Positions 45,378 through 55,692 of a DNA stretch of 64,000 bases are shown here, one piece after another. Location of the stretch: the NCBI RefSeq assembly GCF_019186805.1, contig NZ_CP066783.1, positions 2,493,501 to 2,557,500 of the forward strand, written 5' to 3'. Every line of letters starts with the position of its first letter. The stretch's first letter is position 1. Made by a program: the position numbers and the translations under genes. Origin of the DNA: Comamonas fluminis. Lineage in GTDB: Bacteria; Pseudomonadota; Gammaproteobacteria; Burkholderiales; Burkholderiaceae_C. Below the pieces are notes generated by a model. It ran no database searches, had not been told where the DNA came from, and saw nothing but the letters and a program-made list of their open reading frames with translations.

Positions 45378-47384
45378 ATGTCTGAAACAACAACCCCGGC
45401 CGCCCACTGGCTGTTGGGCCGCATCACATGGGATCAGATTCCCATGACGCATGAGCCCATCGTGCTCATGACCTTTATTGCCGTGGTGCTCGGTGGCCTC
45501 GTCGTCATGGGCGGCATCACCAAGTTCCGCCTGTGGGGCCCGCTGTGGCGCGACTGGATTACGTCCATCGACCACAAGAAGATCGGCATCATGTACATGA
45601 TCCTCGGTCTGGTCATGTTCCTGCGCGGCTTCGCGGATGCCGTGATGATGCGTCTGCAGCAGTCCATGGCCTTTGGCGACAGCATGGGCTATCTGCCTCC
45701 TCACCACTACGACCAGATCTTCACCGCCCACGGCGTGATCATGATCTTCTTTGTGGCCATGCCTTTCGTGACCGGCCTGATGAACTACCTGGTTCCTCTG
45801 CAGATCGGCGCACGTGACGTGTCCTTCCCGTTCCTGAACAACTTCAGCTTCTGGATGACCACAGGCGGCGCCGTGCTGGTGATGATCTCCCTGTTCCTGG
45901 GCGAGTTCTCCACCTCCGGCTGGCTGGCTCTGTCCAACCTGGGGCACCAGAATCCTGGAACCGGTCTTGACTACTACATCTGGGGCCTGCAGGTCGCAGG
46001 TGTCGGCACCACGCTATCGGGTATCAACCTGATCGTGACCATCATCAAGATGCGCGCTCCTGGCATGAACCTGATGAAGATGCCCGTCTTCACATGGACT
46101 GCTCTGTGCACCAACGCCCTGATTGTGGCTTCCTTCCCTGTGCTGACCGCCGCTCTGGTGCTGATGTCGCTGGACCGCTATCTGGGTACGCACTTCTTCT
46201 CGAACGACTTCGGCGGCAACCCGATGTTGTACGTGAACCTGATCTGGATCTGGGGTCACCCTGAGGTTTACATCCTGATCCTGCCTTGCTTCGGTGTGTT
46301 CTCCGAAATCGTGGCAACGTTCAGCCGCAAGCGTCTGTTCGGTTACACCTCGATGGTTTACGCCACCGTGTGTATCACAATCCTGTCCTACCTGGTGTGG
46401 CTGCACCACTTCTTCACCATGGGCTCGGGTGCCAGCGTGAATACCTTCTTCGGTATCACCACGATGATCATCTCGATTCCTACTGGAGCGAAGATCTTCA
46501 ACTGGCTGTTCACCATGTACCGTGGCCGCATCCGCTTCACAGTGCCTATGCTGTGGACGATCGGCTTCATGGTGACCTTCGCCATTGGCGGTATGACCGG
46601 CGTGCTGCTGGCCGTTCCTCCCGCAGACTTTGTGCTGCACAACTCGCTGTTCCTGATCGCCCACTTCCACAACGTGATTATTGGTGGCGTGGTGTTTGCC
46701 GTGTTTGCCGGTATCAACTACTGGTTCCCCAAGGCTTTCGGCTTCCGCCTGAACGAGTTCTGGGGCAAGGCTTCCTTCTGGTTCTGGCTGGTCGGTTTCT
46801 GGGTTGCCTTCACTCCCCTGTACATCCTGGGTCTGATGGGCGTGACTCGTCGTGCCAACCACTTTGACGATCCTTCTCTGCAAATCTGGTTCATCGTTGC
46901 TGCCTGCGGCGCTGCCCTGATTGCTGCGGGTATCGGCTGCTTCTTCATCCAGCTGGGCGTGTCCATCTGGAAGCGCAACGAACTGCGTGACGAAACTGGC
47001 GACCCATGGGAAGGCCGTACCCTGGAATGGGCCACCTCCTCTCCTCCTCCCCAGTACAACTTCGCTTTCACCCCCGTGGTGCACGAAATTGACGCCTGGA
47101 CTGACATGAAGAAACACGGCTATCAGCGTCCGCTGACCGGTTTCGAGCCCATCCACATGCCTGCCAACACTGGCGCTGGCGTGGTGATCGGCGGCCTGTC
47201 CACCGTTCTGGGTTTTGCGCTGATCTGGCACATGTGGCCTCTGGCGATCGCTTCGTTCGCCGCGACCATCCTGGCTTCGATCATTCATACCTTCAACTAC
47301 AAGCGTGACTACTACATCCCTGCAGCCGACGTGGCAGCAACGGAAGCAGCACGCACCAAGCAGCTTGCAGCAGCCCATGTCTAA
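45378..47384 (+). CDS. cyoB: Cytochrome bo3 ubiquinol oxidase subunit I
   Basis: A 668-residue haem-copper oxidase core with about 15 membrane segments. [15 protein letters not shown] carries the CuB and cross-linked His-Tyr ligands, while HHFFTMG and HFHNVIIGG carry further haem and copper ligands. It reduces oxygen to water with electrons from ubiquinol and pumps protons. Its last bases overlap cyoC by eight bases (47377-47384). It lies 62 bases after cyoA. Confidence 0.97.
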   Translation: MSETTTPAAHWLLGRITWDQIPMTHEPIVLMTFIAVVLGGLVVMGGITKFRLWGPLWRDWITSIDHKKIGIMYMILGLVMFLRGFADAVMMRLQQSMAFGDSMGYLPPHHYDQIFTAHGVIMIFFVAMPFVTGLMNYLVPLQIGARDVSFPFLNNFSFWMTTGGAVLVMISLFLGEFSTSGWLALSNLGHQNPGTGLDYYIWGLQVAGVGTTLSGINLIVTIIKMRAPGMNLMKMPVFTWTALCTNALIVASFPVLTAALVLMSLDRYLGTHFFSNDFGGNPMLYVNLIWIWGHPEVYILILPCFGVFSEIVATFSRKRLFGYTSMVYATVCITILSYLVWLHHFFTMGSGASVNTFFGITTMIISIPTGAKIFNWLFTMYRGRIRFTVPMLWTIGFMVTFAIGGMTGVLLAVPPADFVLHNSLFLIAHFHNVIIGGVVFAVFAGINYWFPKAFGFRLNEFWGKASFWFWLVGFWVAFTPLYILGLMGVTRRANHFDDPSLQIWFIVAACGAALIAAGIGCFFIQLGVSIWKRNELRDETGDPWEGRTLEWATSSPPPQYNFAFTPVVHEIDAWTDMKKHGYQRPLTGFEPIHMPANTGAGVVIGGLSTVLGFALIWHMWPLAIASFAATILASIIHTFNYKRDYYIPAADVAATEAARTKQLAAAHV

Positions 47385-48009
47385 TACACATATCAACGCT
47401 GGCGGCGCGGCCGCCCTGGCTCCACGCGAGTACCACCTCGCGCACGAGCCCCACCCAGAAAACGGCACCTCGCTGGGCTTCTGGCTCTACCTGATGAGCG
47501 ACTGCCTGATCTTTGCAGCCCTGTTCGCCACCTATGGCGTACTGGGTCGCAACTATGCAGGTGGTCCTTCCGGCAAGGATCTGTTTGATCTGTCGCTGGT
47601 GGCCATCAACACGGCCTTCCTGCTGATGTCATCCATCACCTTCGGCTTTGCCATGCTGCAAAAGCAAAAGAAGAACGTGAACGGCACTCTGCTGTGGCTG
47701 GCCATCACCGGCCTGCTGGGCGCAGCCTTCCTGGCTGTGGAACTGTATGAATTCCACCACCTGATCCACGAAGGTGCAACGCCTCAGAGCAGCGCCTTCC
47801 TGTCGTCCTTCTTCACACTGGTGGGCACCCACGGTATCCACGTGACCTTCGGTCTGATCTGGCTCATCACCCTGATGATTCAGATCAAGAAGCACGGCCT
47901 GATCAATGAGAACGTGCGCCGTATCAACTGCCTGTCCATGTTCTGGCACTTCTTGGACGTGGTCTGGATCGGTGTGTTCACCTTTGTGTATCTGATGGGG
48001 GTGCTGTAA
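47377..48009 (+). CDS. cyoC: Cytochrome bo3 ubiquinol oxidase subunit III
   Basis: A 210-residue protein with five membrane segments ([20 protein letters not shown]; then [20 protein letters not shown]). It stabilises the oxidase core. The frame is open to 47305, but the ATG at 47377, inside the end of cyoB, gives the usual start ([10 protein letters not shown]). The stop is directly followed by cyoD. Confidence 0.95.
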   Translation: MSNTHINAGGAAALAPREYHLAHEPHPENGTSLGFWLYLMSDCLIFAALFATYGVLGRNYAGGPSGKDLFDLSLVAINTAFLLMSSITFGFAMLQKQKKNVNGTLLWLAITGLLGAAFLAVELYEFHHLIHEGATPQSSAFLSSFFTLVGTHGIHVTFGLIWLITLMIQIKKHGLINENVRRINCLSMFWHFLDVVWIGVFTFVYLMGVL

Positions 48010-48435
48010 ATGAGCGCACACGATATCCACGCTGGTCACGACGATCATCACGATCACGACGACCTCCACGTCACCATGGGTGACTATGTGAAGGGCTTCA
48101 TCCTGGCCGTCATCCTGACTGCCATCCCCTTCTACCTGGTCATGAACAATGTGATCACGGACCGCAGCACGGCTGTGCTGGTTCTGGGCCTGTTTGCCAT
48201 TGTTCAAGTGGTGGTGCACATGGTGTACTTCCTGCACATGAACGGCAAGATTCAAGGCGGCTGGACCATGCTGTCCACCATCTTCACCGTCATCTTCCTG
48301 GCGATTGCGATCTCCGGCACCTTGTGGGTCATGTTCCACATGAACACCAACATGATGCCCGGTCATGAGATGCACCAGCCTGCCAGTCAGGCCGATCATG
48401 CTGGTCACACTGCTCCTGCAGTTGTTACACCTTGA
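48010..48435 (+). CDS. cyoD: Cytochrome bo3 ubiquinol oxidase subunit IV
   Basis: A 141-residue small subunit with three membrane segments (GFILAVILTAIPFYLVM and the following two). The N-terminus (HDIHAGHDDHHDHDDLH) and C-terminus (MMPGHEMHQPASQADHAGH) are unusually His-rich. Its ATG follows the cyoC stop with no gap. CyoD supports oxidase assembly. No cyoE (haem O synthase) follows here; a SURF1 gene takes its place. Confidence 0.94.
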   Translation: MSAHDIHAGHDDHHDHDDLHVTMGDYVKGFILAVILTAIPFYLVMNNVITDRSTAVLVLGLFAIVQVVVHMVYFLHMNGKIQGGWTMLSTIFTVIFLAIAISGTLWVMFHMNTNMMPGHEMHQPASQADHAGHTAPAVVTP

Positions 48436-48443
48436 CTGACCCC

Positions 48444-49229
48444 ATGAAGAACCAGAGCGCTGCGCGGCAGCGCTCTCCCTTCGCCAAGGCGATGCTCGCG
48501 ATAGTGGGCATCGCCTTGTTTTTAGGGTTTATGACTCTGGGCACCTGGCAAGTCCAGCGCCGCGCCTGGAAGCTTGATCTGATCGAGCGTGTGGACCAGC
48601 GCGTGCATACCGCCCCCACACCCGCACCAGCCTCCGGGCAATGGCCACAGATCAATGCTGCCAGCTACGAATACCTGCCCGTCAGCGCCCAGGGCGTATG
48701 GCTGGACAAGCAAACCGTACTGAGCAAGGCTCTGACCGAAGCCGGTGCCGGTTTCTGGGTCATGACCCCGCTGCAGCAGGCCGATGGATCGCAGATTCTG
48801 ATCAACCGCGGCTTTACCCCCGAAAACCTGCGCAGTACCTGGCTCAAGCAGGTTGCCGAATCCACGCCTTCCACCGAGACGGTAAACGTCATTGGCCTGA
48901 TGCGCATGAGCGAGCCCGGCGGCGGCTTTCTGCGCAAGAACGATGCGGGCAATGGCCAGTGGTTCTCGCGCGATGTGGCAGCCATGTCCCAGTCCATGGG
49001 CCTGAGCCATGCCGCGCCCTACTTCATCGACCAGGGCGTGCCTGCTGGCAACCCCGCCTATACCAAGGACGCCTTCGGCGCCGATGTACTGCGCCCCGGC
49101 ATGACCGTCATCAAGTTCTCTAACAGCCATCTGGTCTACGCCCTTACCTGGTACGGGCTTGCAGCTATGGTTTTAGGTGCAGCATGGCTGGTTCGCCGCC
49201 ATGACAAAGCCCTGAGCAAGCAGGACTGA
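48444..49229 (+). CDS. SURF1 family oxidase assembly protein
   Basis: A 261-residue protein with one membrane segment at each end (AMLAIVGIALFLGFMTLGTW and LTWYGLAAMVLGAAWLV). The SURF1 pattern includes GTWQVQRRAWKLDLIERVD, QILINRGFTP and PYFIDQG. SURF1 proteins help insert haem into haem-copper oxidases. Here it follows cyoD after 8 bases, so it likely serves the quinol oxidase. A strong terminator at 49261 ends the operon. Confidence 0.93.
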   Translation: MKNQSAARQRSPFAKAMLAIVGIALFLGFMTLGTWQVQRRAWKLDLIERVDQRVHTAPTPAPASGQWPQINAASYEYLPVSAQGVWLDKQTVLSKALTEAGAGFWVMTPLQQADGSQILINRGFTPENLRSTWLKQVAESTPSTETVNVIGLMRMSEPGGGFLRKNDAGNGQWFSRDVAAMSQSMGLSHAAPYFIDQGVPAGNPAYTKDAFGADVLRPGMTVIKFSNSHLVYALTWYGLAAMVLGAAWLVRRHDKALSKQD

Positions 49230-49260
49230 AGCCACCGAGCTTTGTCCATTTGTGACCATG

Positions 49261-49287
49261 AAGCGCCCTTTCAAGGGCGCTTTTTTT
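49261..49287 (+). terminator. Rho-independent terminator of the cyo-SURF1 operon
   Basis: AAGCGCCCTT (49261-49270) and AAGGGCGCTT (49273-49282) pair perfectly around a 2-base loop and are followed by a run of T to 49287. Confidence 0.9.
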
Positions 49288-49377
49288 ATCTCCACTCAAG
49301 CACAGCCCTGCCCGCCTACACCAAAAGCGCATAGCCCCAATGCCTCAGGCAGTTGATGAGTCAAGGACAATTGCAGG

Positions 49378-50679
49378 GTGAGCAAAAATTCTGATTCCCT
49401 GTTCCGCGTACAGCGCCTGACCGAACGGCAGAACATGCAGCTGCTGATTCAGCTGCGCTGGATCGCCGTGGTGGGTCAGGTCGTCACCATCTCGCTGGTG
49501 CACTATGGTTTTCATATCACCCTGCCCTTGCTGCCCATGGCTCTGGTGCTGGTGGCACTGGTCGCCACCAATCTGGCCTACATCTACTGGAGCCAGGGCC
49601 TGCACCGGCGCGTCACCTCGCGCAGCCTGTTCTTTGCGCTACTGGCCGATGTGCTGGCCCTGACGATTCAGCTCTATCTCAGCGGCGGCGCCAGCAACCC
49701 CTTTATTTACCTGTATCTGCTGCAAGGCATCTTGAGCGCCGTGCTGCTGCGCCCCCACTACACTTGGTGCGTGGTGGCCGCCTCGTTTGTCGGCGTGATT
49801 GGCCTGACGCTGTTTCACCAGCCGCTGCATGTACAGTTTCATAGCCAGGAAGGCCTGCCCAGCCTTTATGTGGTGGGCGTGCTCATCAGCTTTGCGCTGA
49901 CCAGCATTCTGACCATCGTATTTTTGACCCGCATTGTGGACAATATGCGCCGCCGCGACACCCGCCTCTCGGACATGCGCCAGCGCGCCAGCGATGAAGA
50001 ACACATCGTGCGCCTGGGCCTGTTGGCCACCGGTGCGGCCCATGAGCTGGGAACGCCCATGGCCACCATGTCCGTCATTCTGGGCGACTGGCAGCATATG
50101 CCCGCCCTGATGCAGGATGAAGACCTGCGCGAAGACCTGCATGAGATGCAGCGCCAGTTGCTGCGCTGCAAATCCATCGTCTCCGGGGTGCTGCTCTCAG
50201 CCGGAGAAACCCGGGCCGAAGGTGCAGAAAGCACTACCTTTGTGAGCTTTGTCCAAGGCATCGTCAGCCACTGGCAATCGCACCACAGCGTGGTTCACTT
50301 CGCCCTCAACAACCAGGGCGTGGACGATTTCGCCATGCTCTCAGATACTGCGCTGCAGCAAATGATTTGTAATTTGCTGGACAATGCACTGGAAGCCTCA
50401 CCGGACTGGGTGGAGCTGAGCCTGAGCAGCGATGCCCAGCAAGTGCTGCTGCAAGTGCGCGATCATGGCCCCGGCTTTGATCCTGCCGTGCTGCAGCAAC
50501 TGGGCCAGTGCCATGTCTCCACCAAGCAAGAGCGCCCCGGCCGTGGTCTGGGCCTGTTTCTGGTGATGAACGTGGTGCGCGCACTCAACGGTCAGGTTCA
50601 GGCCCGCAATCTGCCCGCCCACCAAGGCGGCGGCGCGCTGGTCGAAGTCCGGCTGCCGCAGGCCGCCATGGCGATTTGA
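49378..50679 (+). CDS. regB: RegB/PrrB/ActS-type redox sensor histidine kinase
   Basis: A 433-residue membrane kinase. Six membrane segments carry the quinone-sensing box GGASNPF (about 103-109). The H-box is GAAHELGTPMATM with His222, and the ATP domain has NLLDNALEASP, DHGPGFD and GRGLGLFL. A Cys in LLRCKSIV, in the dimerisation region, is a candidate for the redox-active Cys of RegB. The start is a GTG at 49378. RegB kinases read the quinone pool and phosphorylate RegA; the regA gene follows 13 bases later. Confidence 0.92.
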   Translation: MSKNSDSLFRVQRLTERQNMQLLIQLRWIAVVGQVVTISLVHYGFHITLPLLPMALVLVALVATNLAYIYWSQGLHRRVTSRSLFFALLADVLALTIQLYLSGGASNPFIYLYLLQGILSAVLLRPHYTWCVVAASFVGVIGLTLFHQPLHVQFHSQEGLPSLYVVGVLISFALTSILTIVFLTRIVDNMRRRDTRLSDMRQRASDEEHIVRLGLLATGAAHELGTPMATMSVILGDWQHMPALMQDEDLREDLHEMQRQLLRCKSIVSGVLLSAGETRAEGAESTTFVSFVQGIVSHWQSHHSVVHFALNNQGVDDFAMLSDTALQQMICNLLDNALEASPDWVELSLSSDAQQVLLQVRDHGPGFDPAVLQQLGQCHVSTKQERPGRGLGLFLVMNVVRALNGQVQARNLPAHQGGGALVEVRLPQAAMAI

Positions 50680-50692
50680 ACCGTTTGTTTGC

Positions 50693-51229
50693 ATGCAAGA
50701 AGAACGACTACTGCTGCTCGTCGAAGACGATGCAGCCTTTGCCCGAACCCTCAAGCGCTCTTTTGAGCGCCGCGGCTACCGCGTGCTGCATGCCGTCAGC
50801 GGTGAAGATGTGCATTCTCTGCTGCTGCACCACCAGCCCCAGTATGCGGTGATGGACCTCAAGCTCGCGGGCAATGCCTCGGGCCTGAACTGCGTGCAGA
50901 TGCTGCACCAGCAAAACCCTGAAGCCCTGATCGTCGTGCTGACCGGCTACGCCAGCATTGCCACCGCCGTCGAAGCCGTCAAACTCGGCGCCTGCCACTA
51001 TCTGGCCAAACCCTCCAACACTGACGACATCGAAGCCGCATTTGGCCGCATCGAGGGCCGCACCGATGTGGAAGTCAGCAACCAGACCACCTCCATCAAA
51101 ACACTGGAGTGGGAACATATCCACGAAACGCTGGCCGAAACCGGCTTCAACATCTCTGAGGCCGCACGCCGCCTGGGCATGCACCGCAGAACCCTGGCAC
51201 GCAAGCTGGAAAAACGCCAGGTCAAATAA
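50693..51229 (+). CDS. regA: RegA/PrrA/ActR-type response regulator
   Basis: A 178-residue protein. The receiver domain has Asp55 in VMDLKLAG, acidic EDDA and the invariant Lys in LAKPSNTDD. A linker is followed by a C-terminal Fis-type helix-turn-helix (NISEAARRLGMHRRTLARKL). It is the partner of the RegB kinase upstream and by analogy controls respiratory genes, plausibly the cyo operon next door. That target is inference. Confidence 0.93.
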   Translation: MQEERLLLLVEDDAAFARTLKRSFERRGYRVLHAVSGEDVHSLLLHHQPQYAVMDLKLAGNASGLNCVQMLHQQNPEALIVVLTGYASIATAVEAVKLGACHYLAKPSNTDDIEAAFGRIEGRTDVEVSNQTTSIKTLEWEHIHETLAETGFNISEAARRLGMHRRTLARKLEKRQVK

Positions 51230-51489
51230 GGCCTGAGACGGTAACGCCTTACTGCTTTCATTATTTTCATAGCAGTCAGCGCATAGGTCTCCTTGGCTTT
51301 CTCTGCAAAAGCACCTGAAAACCTTAGATCGCTTACGCAAGCTGCTTCATAAGCAAGAGCAGCGCCAGCACTCACCAGCGAAATTGCTGCGGGCGACATT
51401 CCCCTGACAAACAAGCGCGCAAAAATCACAGCCCCCGCCCCCTCGGGGAGGCTTGATTTCACGACAAAAACGCGATGCATAAAGCAATT
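51230..51489. other. 260-base gap with a dispersed-repeat copy and no clear gene
   Basis: A repeat copy (TTATTTTCATAGCAGTCAGC, 51261-51282) lies shortly after the regA stop. Antisense frames through here have no ribosome site. A C-rich patch around 51431-51455 resembles the GC-rich repeat at 29960 but is short. Confidence 0.5.
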
Positions 51490-51527
51490 GGTTGCAGCAT
51501 ACAACTTTATAGTTGTATCATGCAACC
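51490..51527. promoter_or_regulatory. 38-base near-perfect operator before the MarR-GNAT gene
   Basis: The arms GGTTGCA and ATACAACT (51490-51506) are mirrored by AGTTGTAT and TGCAACC (51511-51527) around a 4-base centre (TTAT), with only a 2-base mismatch inside. It lies 22 bases before the start codon, fitting autorepression by a MarR protein. Confidence 0.85.
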
Positions 51528-51549
51528 ATCCTGCTTTCATGTATCTGCC

Positions 51550-52503
51550 ATGACGACTTCCGAAGTTGATTCCATCCGAAATGCCTCTCGCTTGCTGGTG
51601 AGAGAGCTGGGCTTTATGCAGCCAACGCTTGCCTCCACGAATTACTCTGCATCTGCAGTACATGCGCTGCTGGAAGTTGATGGCAGTGAAACCATGACGT
51701 CGGCACAGCTTGTGCAGCGACTGGGGCTGGAAAAATCCAGCGTCAGCCGCATGCTGGCAAAGCTGATTACAGCCGGAGAACTGTACGAAGAAGCAGACAG
51801 CAGCGATGCACGCATCAAACTGCTGCGGCTGACAGGGCAAGGCCGCACCACGGTGGCGCACATTCATGCGTTTGGGCAGGCACAGGTACAAAGTGCGTTC
51901 AAACACCTCAACCGTTCTCAGCAGCAAGCCGTCGCACAAGGACTGTCTGCCTACGCGGGCGCGCTACAGGCGCATCGCCTGAACAGTCAGGCGCCAGAGC
52001 CATCAAGTGCAGTAACGGTGACCACCGGATACCAGCCCGGCATGGTGGGGCGCATTACAGAGATGCACGCCACTTTCTACGCGGCCAATTCAGGGTTTGG
52101 GCAGTTTTTCGAGAGCCAGGTTGCTACAGGCGTCGCCGAATTTGCGGGGCGCCTGCAAGAGCCCTGCAACCGCGTGTGGCTGGCCATGCTCAACGGCCGA
52201 ATCGTTGGCTCATTGGCCATCGACGGTCAGGACCTGGGCGACAACAAAGCTCACCTGCGCTGGTTTGTGCTGGACGACGGCTGCAGAGGCAGCGGCATTG
52301 GCCGCGCCATGATGGCCGAAGCGATGGCGTTTTGCGATCGCCGAGGGTTTGCCGAAGTCCACCTCTGGACTTTCAAGGGCCTTCATGCAGCACGCAAGCT
52401 GTATGAAGCCTCGGGCTTTCAGCTGATGCATGAAGAGCAAGGCGAACAATGGGGAAGCACTGTCACAGAGCAGCAATTTGTTCGCGTGTGCCAACCTGCT
52501 TGA
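51550..52503 (+). CDS. MarR-GNAT fusion protein (regulator with acetyltransferase domain)
   Basis: A 317-residue fusion. The MarR winged helix (SAQLVQRLGLEKSSVSRMLA, then ELYEEADSSDARIKLLRLTG) spans residues 1-140. A GNAT domain follows from about 160, with RGSGIGRAMMAEAMAF as the acetyl-CoA loop and LYEASGFQL near the end. Such bifunctional proteins are known in many bacteria but their acetylation targets are mostly unknown. The ATG at 51550 is preferred to the open frame from 51475, which runs through the 38-base palindrome. It is probably autoregulated. Confidence 0.92.
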   Translation: MTTSEVDSIRNASRLLVRELGFMQPTLASTNYSASAVHALLEVDGSETMTSAQLVQRLGLEKSSVSRMLAKLITAGELYEEADSSDARIKLLRLTGQGRTTVAHIHAFGQAQVQSAFKHLNRSQQQAVAQGLSAYAGALQAHRLNSQAPEPSSAVTVTTGYQPGMVGRITEMHATFYAANSGFGQFFESQVATGVAEFAGRLQEPCNRVWLAMLNGRIVGSLAIDGQDLGDNKAHLRWFVLDDGCRGSGIGRAMMAEAMAFCDRRGFAEVHLWTFKGLHAARKLYEASGFQLMHEEQGEQWGSTVTEQQFVRVCQPA

Positions 52504-52555
52504 TGGGACGGCTTCATATGGCCCACACATCAAGATGCAGCAAGCGAGTCTTATT

Positions 52556-52580
52556 CAATATTGATAGCTGTCAGCGCTTG
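52556..52580 (+). repeat. Dispersed intergenic repeat, near-consensus copy
   Basis: CAATATTGATAGCTGTCAGCGCTTG (given here as positions 52556-52580; core TTGATAGCTGTCAGCGCTT) is the best match to the family consensus in the window. A weaker inverted partner lies around 52630. Confidence 0.75.
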
Positions 52581-52678
52581 CCACATCTGAATTTCACAAA
52601 TAATTCATTTAAATCTGGCGTGTAGAAAGCGCTTATCGCTCCTGCAACAAGAGCAATCGCCAGCAAAGTGCAGACAAA

Positions 52679-52710
52679 AAAACCGGCAGCGTCACCACTG
52701 CCGGTTTTTT
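52679..52710. terminator. Bidirectional terminator between the MarR-GNAT gene and clpA
   Basis: AAAACCGGCAG (52679-52689) pairs with CTGCCGGTTTT (52698-52708) around an 8-base loop, with A and T runs on either side. It serves the convergent clpA gene and probably the fusion gene. Confidence 0.88.
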
Positions 52711-52740
52711 TTGTGGGGTTAAAGACTTTCGTCTTTGGCC

Positions 52741-55068
52741 TTAATCGGCCACCGCCTGCTCAGGCTGGTCCTTGGGCTGGTCCTTGGGCAGTTCGGTGAT
52801 CTCGAGCTTGACATCGCCCTTGCCTTCGTTACCGGCTTCGTCCCAGTCCACTTCCAGGCGACCGCCGTTGACCAGACGGCCAAACAGCAGCTCATCAGCC
52901 AGCGAGCGGCGGATGGTGTCCTGAATCAGGCGCTGCATGGGGCGCGCGCCCATCAGCGGGTCAAAGCCCTTCTTGGCCAGATGCTTGCGCAGGTTGTCGC
53001 TGAAGGTGACATCCACCTTCTTCTCGGCCAGTTGCTGCTCCAGTTGCAGCAGGAACTTGTCGACCACGCGCAGAATGATCTGTTCATCGAGCGGCTTGAA
53101 GCTGACGATGGCATCCAGACGGTTGCGGAACTCTGGCGTGAACAGGCGCTTGATGTCGCCCATTTCATCACCCGCCTCACGGGGGTTCGTGAAACCGATG
53201 GTGGCCTTGTTCATGGTCTCGGCACCCGCATTCGTGGTCATGATGATGATCACGTTGCGGAAGTCGGCCTTGCGTCCGTTGTTGTCGGTCAGCGTGCCAT
53301 GGTCCATGACCTGCAGCAGCACGTTGAAGATGTCCGGATGCGCTTTCTCGATTTCGTCGAGCAGCAGCACCGAATGCGGCTTCTTCGTCACAGCTTCGGT
53401 CAGCAGACCACCCTGGTCAAAGCCCACGTAGCCGGGAGGCGCACCAATCAGGCGCGACACCGCATGGCGTTCCATGTACTCCGACATGTCAAAGCGGATC
53501 AGGTCCACACCCAGGATGTAGGCCAGCTGCTTGGCGGCTTCCGTCTTGCCGACGCCCGTGGGGCCGGAGAACAGGAAGGAGCCAATCGGCTTGTCTGGCT
53601 TGCCCAGACCCGAGCGCGACATCTTCACGGCAGACGACAGCACTTCCAGCGCCTTGTCCTGACCGAAGACCACGCTCTTCAAATCACGCTCCAGCGTCTG
53701 CAGCTTGCTGCGGTCGTCGTTGCTGACGTTGGCAGGCGGAATGCGCGCAATCTTGGCCACAATGGCTTCGATCTCGGCCTTGCCAATGGCTTCCTTGCGC
53801 TTGTCCTCAGGGGCAATGCGCTGGGCAGCACCGGCTTCGTCGATCACGTCAATCGCCTTGTCGGGCAGGTGACGGTCGTTGATGTACTTGGCCGACAGCT
53901 CCGCCGCTGCCTGCAGGGCTTCCTGCTCGTACTTGATGGCGTGGTGCTCTTCAAAGCGCGACTTCAGGCCCTTGAGGATGTCCACAGTCTCGGCCACGGT
54001 AGGCTCAACCACATCCACCTTCTGGAAACGACGCGACAAGGCCGCGTCTTTTTCGAAGATGCCACGGTATTCCGTGAAGGTGGTTGCACCAATGCAGCGC
54101 AGCTGACCGCTGGACAGCGCAGGCTTCAAGAGGTTGGACGCATCCAGCGTGCCGCCAGAAGCAGCACCAGCGCCGATCAGCGTGTGGATTTCGTCGATGA
54201 ACAAAATCGCGTGCGGCTTGTCCTTGAGGGACTTGAGCACGCCTTTGAGGCGCTGCTCGAAATCACCACGGTACTTGGTACCCGCCAGCAGCGCGCCCAT
54301 GTCCAGCGAGTAAACCACGCCGTCCTTGAGCACATCGGGCACCGTGCCTTCGGTGATGCGCCATGCCAGACCCTCAGCAATCGCGGTCTTGCCCACGCCA
54401 GCTTCGCCCACCAGCAGCGGGTTGTTCTTGCGGCGGCGGCACAGGATCTGAATCGTGCGCTCGACTTCGTATTCGCGCCCAATCAGCGGATCGATCTTGC
54501 CTTCCTTGGCGGCCACGTTCAGGTTGAGCGTGAACTGCTCCAGTGGCGAGGCTTTTTCGTTTCCACGCTCACCACCAGCGCCCTCTTCACCTTCCGAAGG
54601 GGCTTCGGACTTGGCGGGCTCTGGAGGCTCACCCTTTTTGATGCCGTGGGCGATGAAATTGACCACATCCAGGCGCGTCACGCCCTGCTGGTGCAGGTAG
54701 TACACGGCATGGGAATCTTTTTCACCAAAGATGGCGACCAGCACATTCGCGCCCGTCACCTCTTTTTTGCCATTGCCTGTGGACTGCACATGCATGATGG
54801 CGCGTTGAATCACACGCTGGAAACCCAGCGTGGGCTGTGTATCCACCTCTTCGGTGCCCTCGACCTGCGGGGTGTTGTCCTTGATGAAGTTGGACAGCGA
54901 TGCACGCAAATCGTCGATATTGGCCGCGCATGCGCGCAGCACCTCGGCTGCACTGGGGTTGTCCAGCAAGGCCAGCAGCAGATGCTCCACGGTAATGAAC
55001 TCGTGGCGCTGCTGCCGGGCCTCGACAAACGCCATGTGCAAGCTGACTTCCAGTTCCTGAGCGATCAT
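52741..55068 (-). CDS. clpA: ATP-dependent Clp protease ATP-binding subunit ClpA
   Basis: A 775-residue double-AAA+ unfoldase. It has an N-terminal Clp_N domain (residues 1-145), first ATPase Walker [15 protein letters not shown], second ATPase Walker [20 protein letters not shown], and a C-terminal D2-small domain ending in an acidic/Gln-rich tail. It unfolds substrates for ClpP, with N-end-rule selection by ClpS. The ATG at 55068 has AAAGGAGT upstream. The clpS gene precedes it on the same strand. Confidence 0.97.
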   Translation of the reverse strand: MIAQELEVSLHMAFVEARQQRHEFITVEHLLLALLDNPSAAEVLRACAANIDDLRASLSNFIKDNTPQVEGTEEVDTQPTLGFQRVIQRAIMHVQSTGNGKKEVTGANVLVAIFGEKDSHAVYYLHQQGVTRLDVVNFIAHGIKKGEPPEPAKSEAPSEGEEGAGGERGNEKASPLEQFTLNLNVAAKEGKIDPLIGREYEVERTIQILCRRRKNNPLLVGEAGVGKTAIAEGLAWRITEGTVPDVLKDGVVYSLDMGALLAGTKYRGDFEQRLKGVLKSLKDKPHAILFIDEIHTLIGAGAASGGTLDASNLLKPALSSGQLRCIGATTFTEYRGIFEKDAALSRRFQKVDVVEPTVAETVDILKGLKSRFEEHHAIKYEQEALQAAAELSAKYINDRHLPDKAIDVIDEAGAAQRIAPEDKRKEAIGKAEIEAIVAKIARIPPANVSNDDRSKLQTLERDLKSVVFGQDKALEVLSSAVKMSRSGLGKPDKPIGSFLFSGPTGVGKTEAAKQLAYILGVDLIRFDMSEYMERHAVSRLIGAPPGYVGFDQGGLLTEAVTKKPHSVLLLDEIEKAHPDIFNVLLQVMDHGTLTDNNGRKADFRNVIIIMTTNAGAETMNKATIGFTNPREAGDEMGDIKRLFTPEFRNRLDAIVSFKPLDEQIILRVVDKFLLQLEQQLAEKKVDVTFSDNLRKHLAKKGFDPLMGARPMQRLIQDTIRRSLADELLFGRLVNGGRLEVDWDEAGNEGKGDVKLEITELPKDQPKDQPEQAVAD

Positions 55069-55131
55069 GTGCGACTCCTTTCGGCTTGCTTGGTTTGACT
55101 CACTGCTAACTAATCTTGGGGCGACTGGCGC

Positions 55132-55491
55132 TTATTCAACAGGCTCAAATGTCGCCTGCAGCGGATGGCCTGCTTTTTGTGCGGCCTGCAGCACCTGCTC
55201 GACCTTGGTGGCCGCCACGTCCTGCGAATACACACCGCAGACACCGCGACCATCGAGGTGGATCTTGAGCATGATCTGGGTGGCGGACTCACGGTCTTTA
55301 CCGAAAAGCTCCTGCAGCACGGCGATCACAAACTCCATGGGCGTGAAGTCATCGTTGAGCATCACGACCTGGTACATGCGCGGCGGCACAAGGCGCTGAC
55401 GGCGGCGCTCCAGCACCACGGAATCACCACCGTCAGGCGGATTGCTGATCGCTGGTGGAACCGGAGGAATTGAAGGGGGTTGGGTAGCCAT
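55132..55491 (-). CDS. clpS: ClpS adaptor of the ClpAP protease
   Basis: A 119-residue adaptor. The core motif [20 protein letters not shown] and the following [12 protein letters not shown] match ClpS, which hands N-end-rule substrates to ClpA. The N-terminal 40 residues are Pro/Ser-rich and disordered, as usual. The ATG at 55491 is taken as start (MATQPPS); a further ATG at 55500 is in frame. It is followed 63 bases later by clpA. Confidence 0.95.
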   Translation of the reverse strand: MATQPPSIPPVPPAISNPPDGGDSVVLERRRQRLVPPRMYQVVMLNDDFTPMEFVIAVLQELFGKDRESATQIMLKIHLDGRGVCGVYSQDVAATKVEQVLQAAQKAGHPLQATFEPVE

Positions 55492-55692
55492 GAAATCCAT
55501 TCTAGCGAGCCATTGCGCTGTTTTTGCGCTGGCATATGCATAGCATTGTTAAGGATTTCAAGCCCTGTTGTGCGGAATCAATGACTTAGGCCAAAAACCA
55601 CGGTCAAACCCTGATAAATAAAGCGCTCGCCGCTATGAAATTAAGTAGCGAGCGCTTCAGGGATTTGCGCGGCACGCACACCGCGCCATTCA

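Noticed and set aside
46014..47468. Minus-strand open frame across cyoB/cyoC
   Set aside because: Cys/His/Gln-rich shadow without a ribosome site; cyoB is certain.
52735..55098. Long plus-strand open frame opposite clpA
   Set aside because: clpA on the minus strand has full AAA+ motifs; the plus frame is its GC-driven shadow with no recognisable motif.
55524..55551. Possible further copy of the dispersed repeat between clpS and dnaE
   Set aside because: Too degenerate (GCGCTGGCATATGCATAG) to separate from chance.
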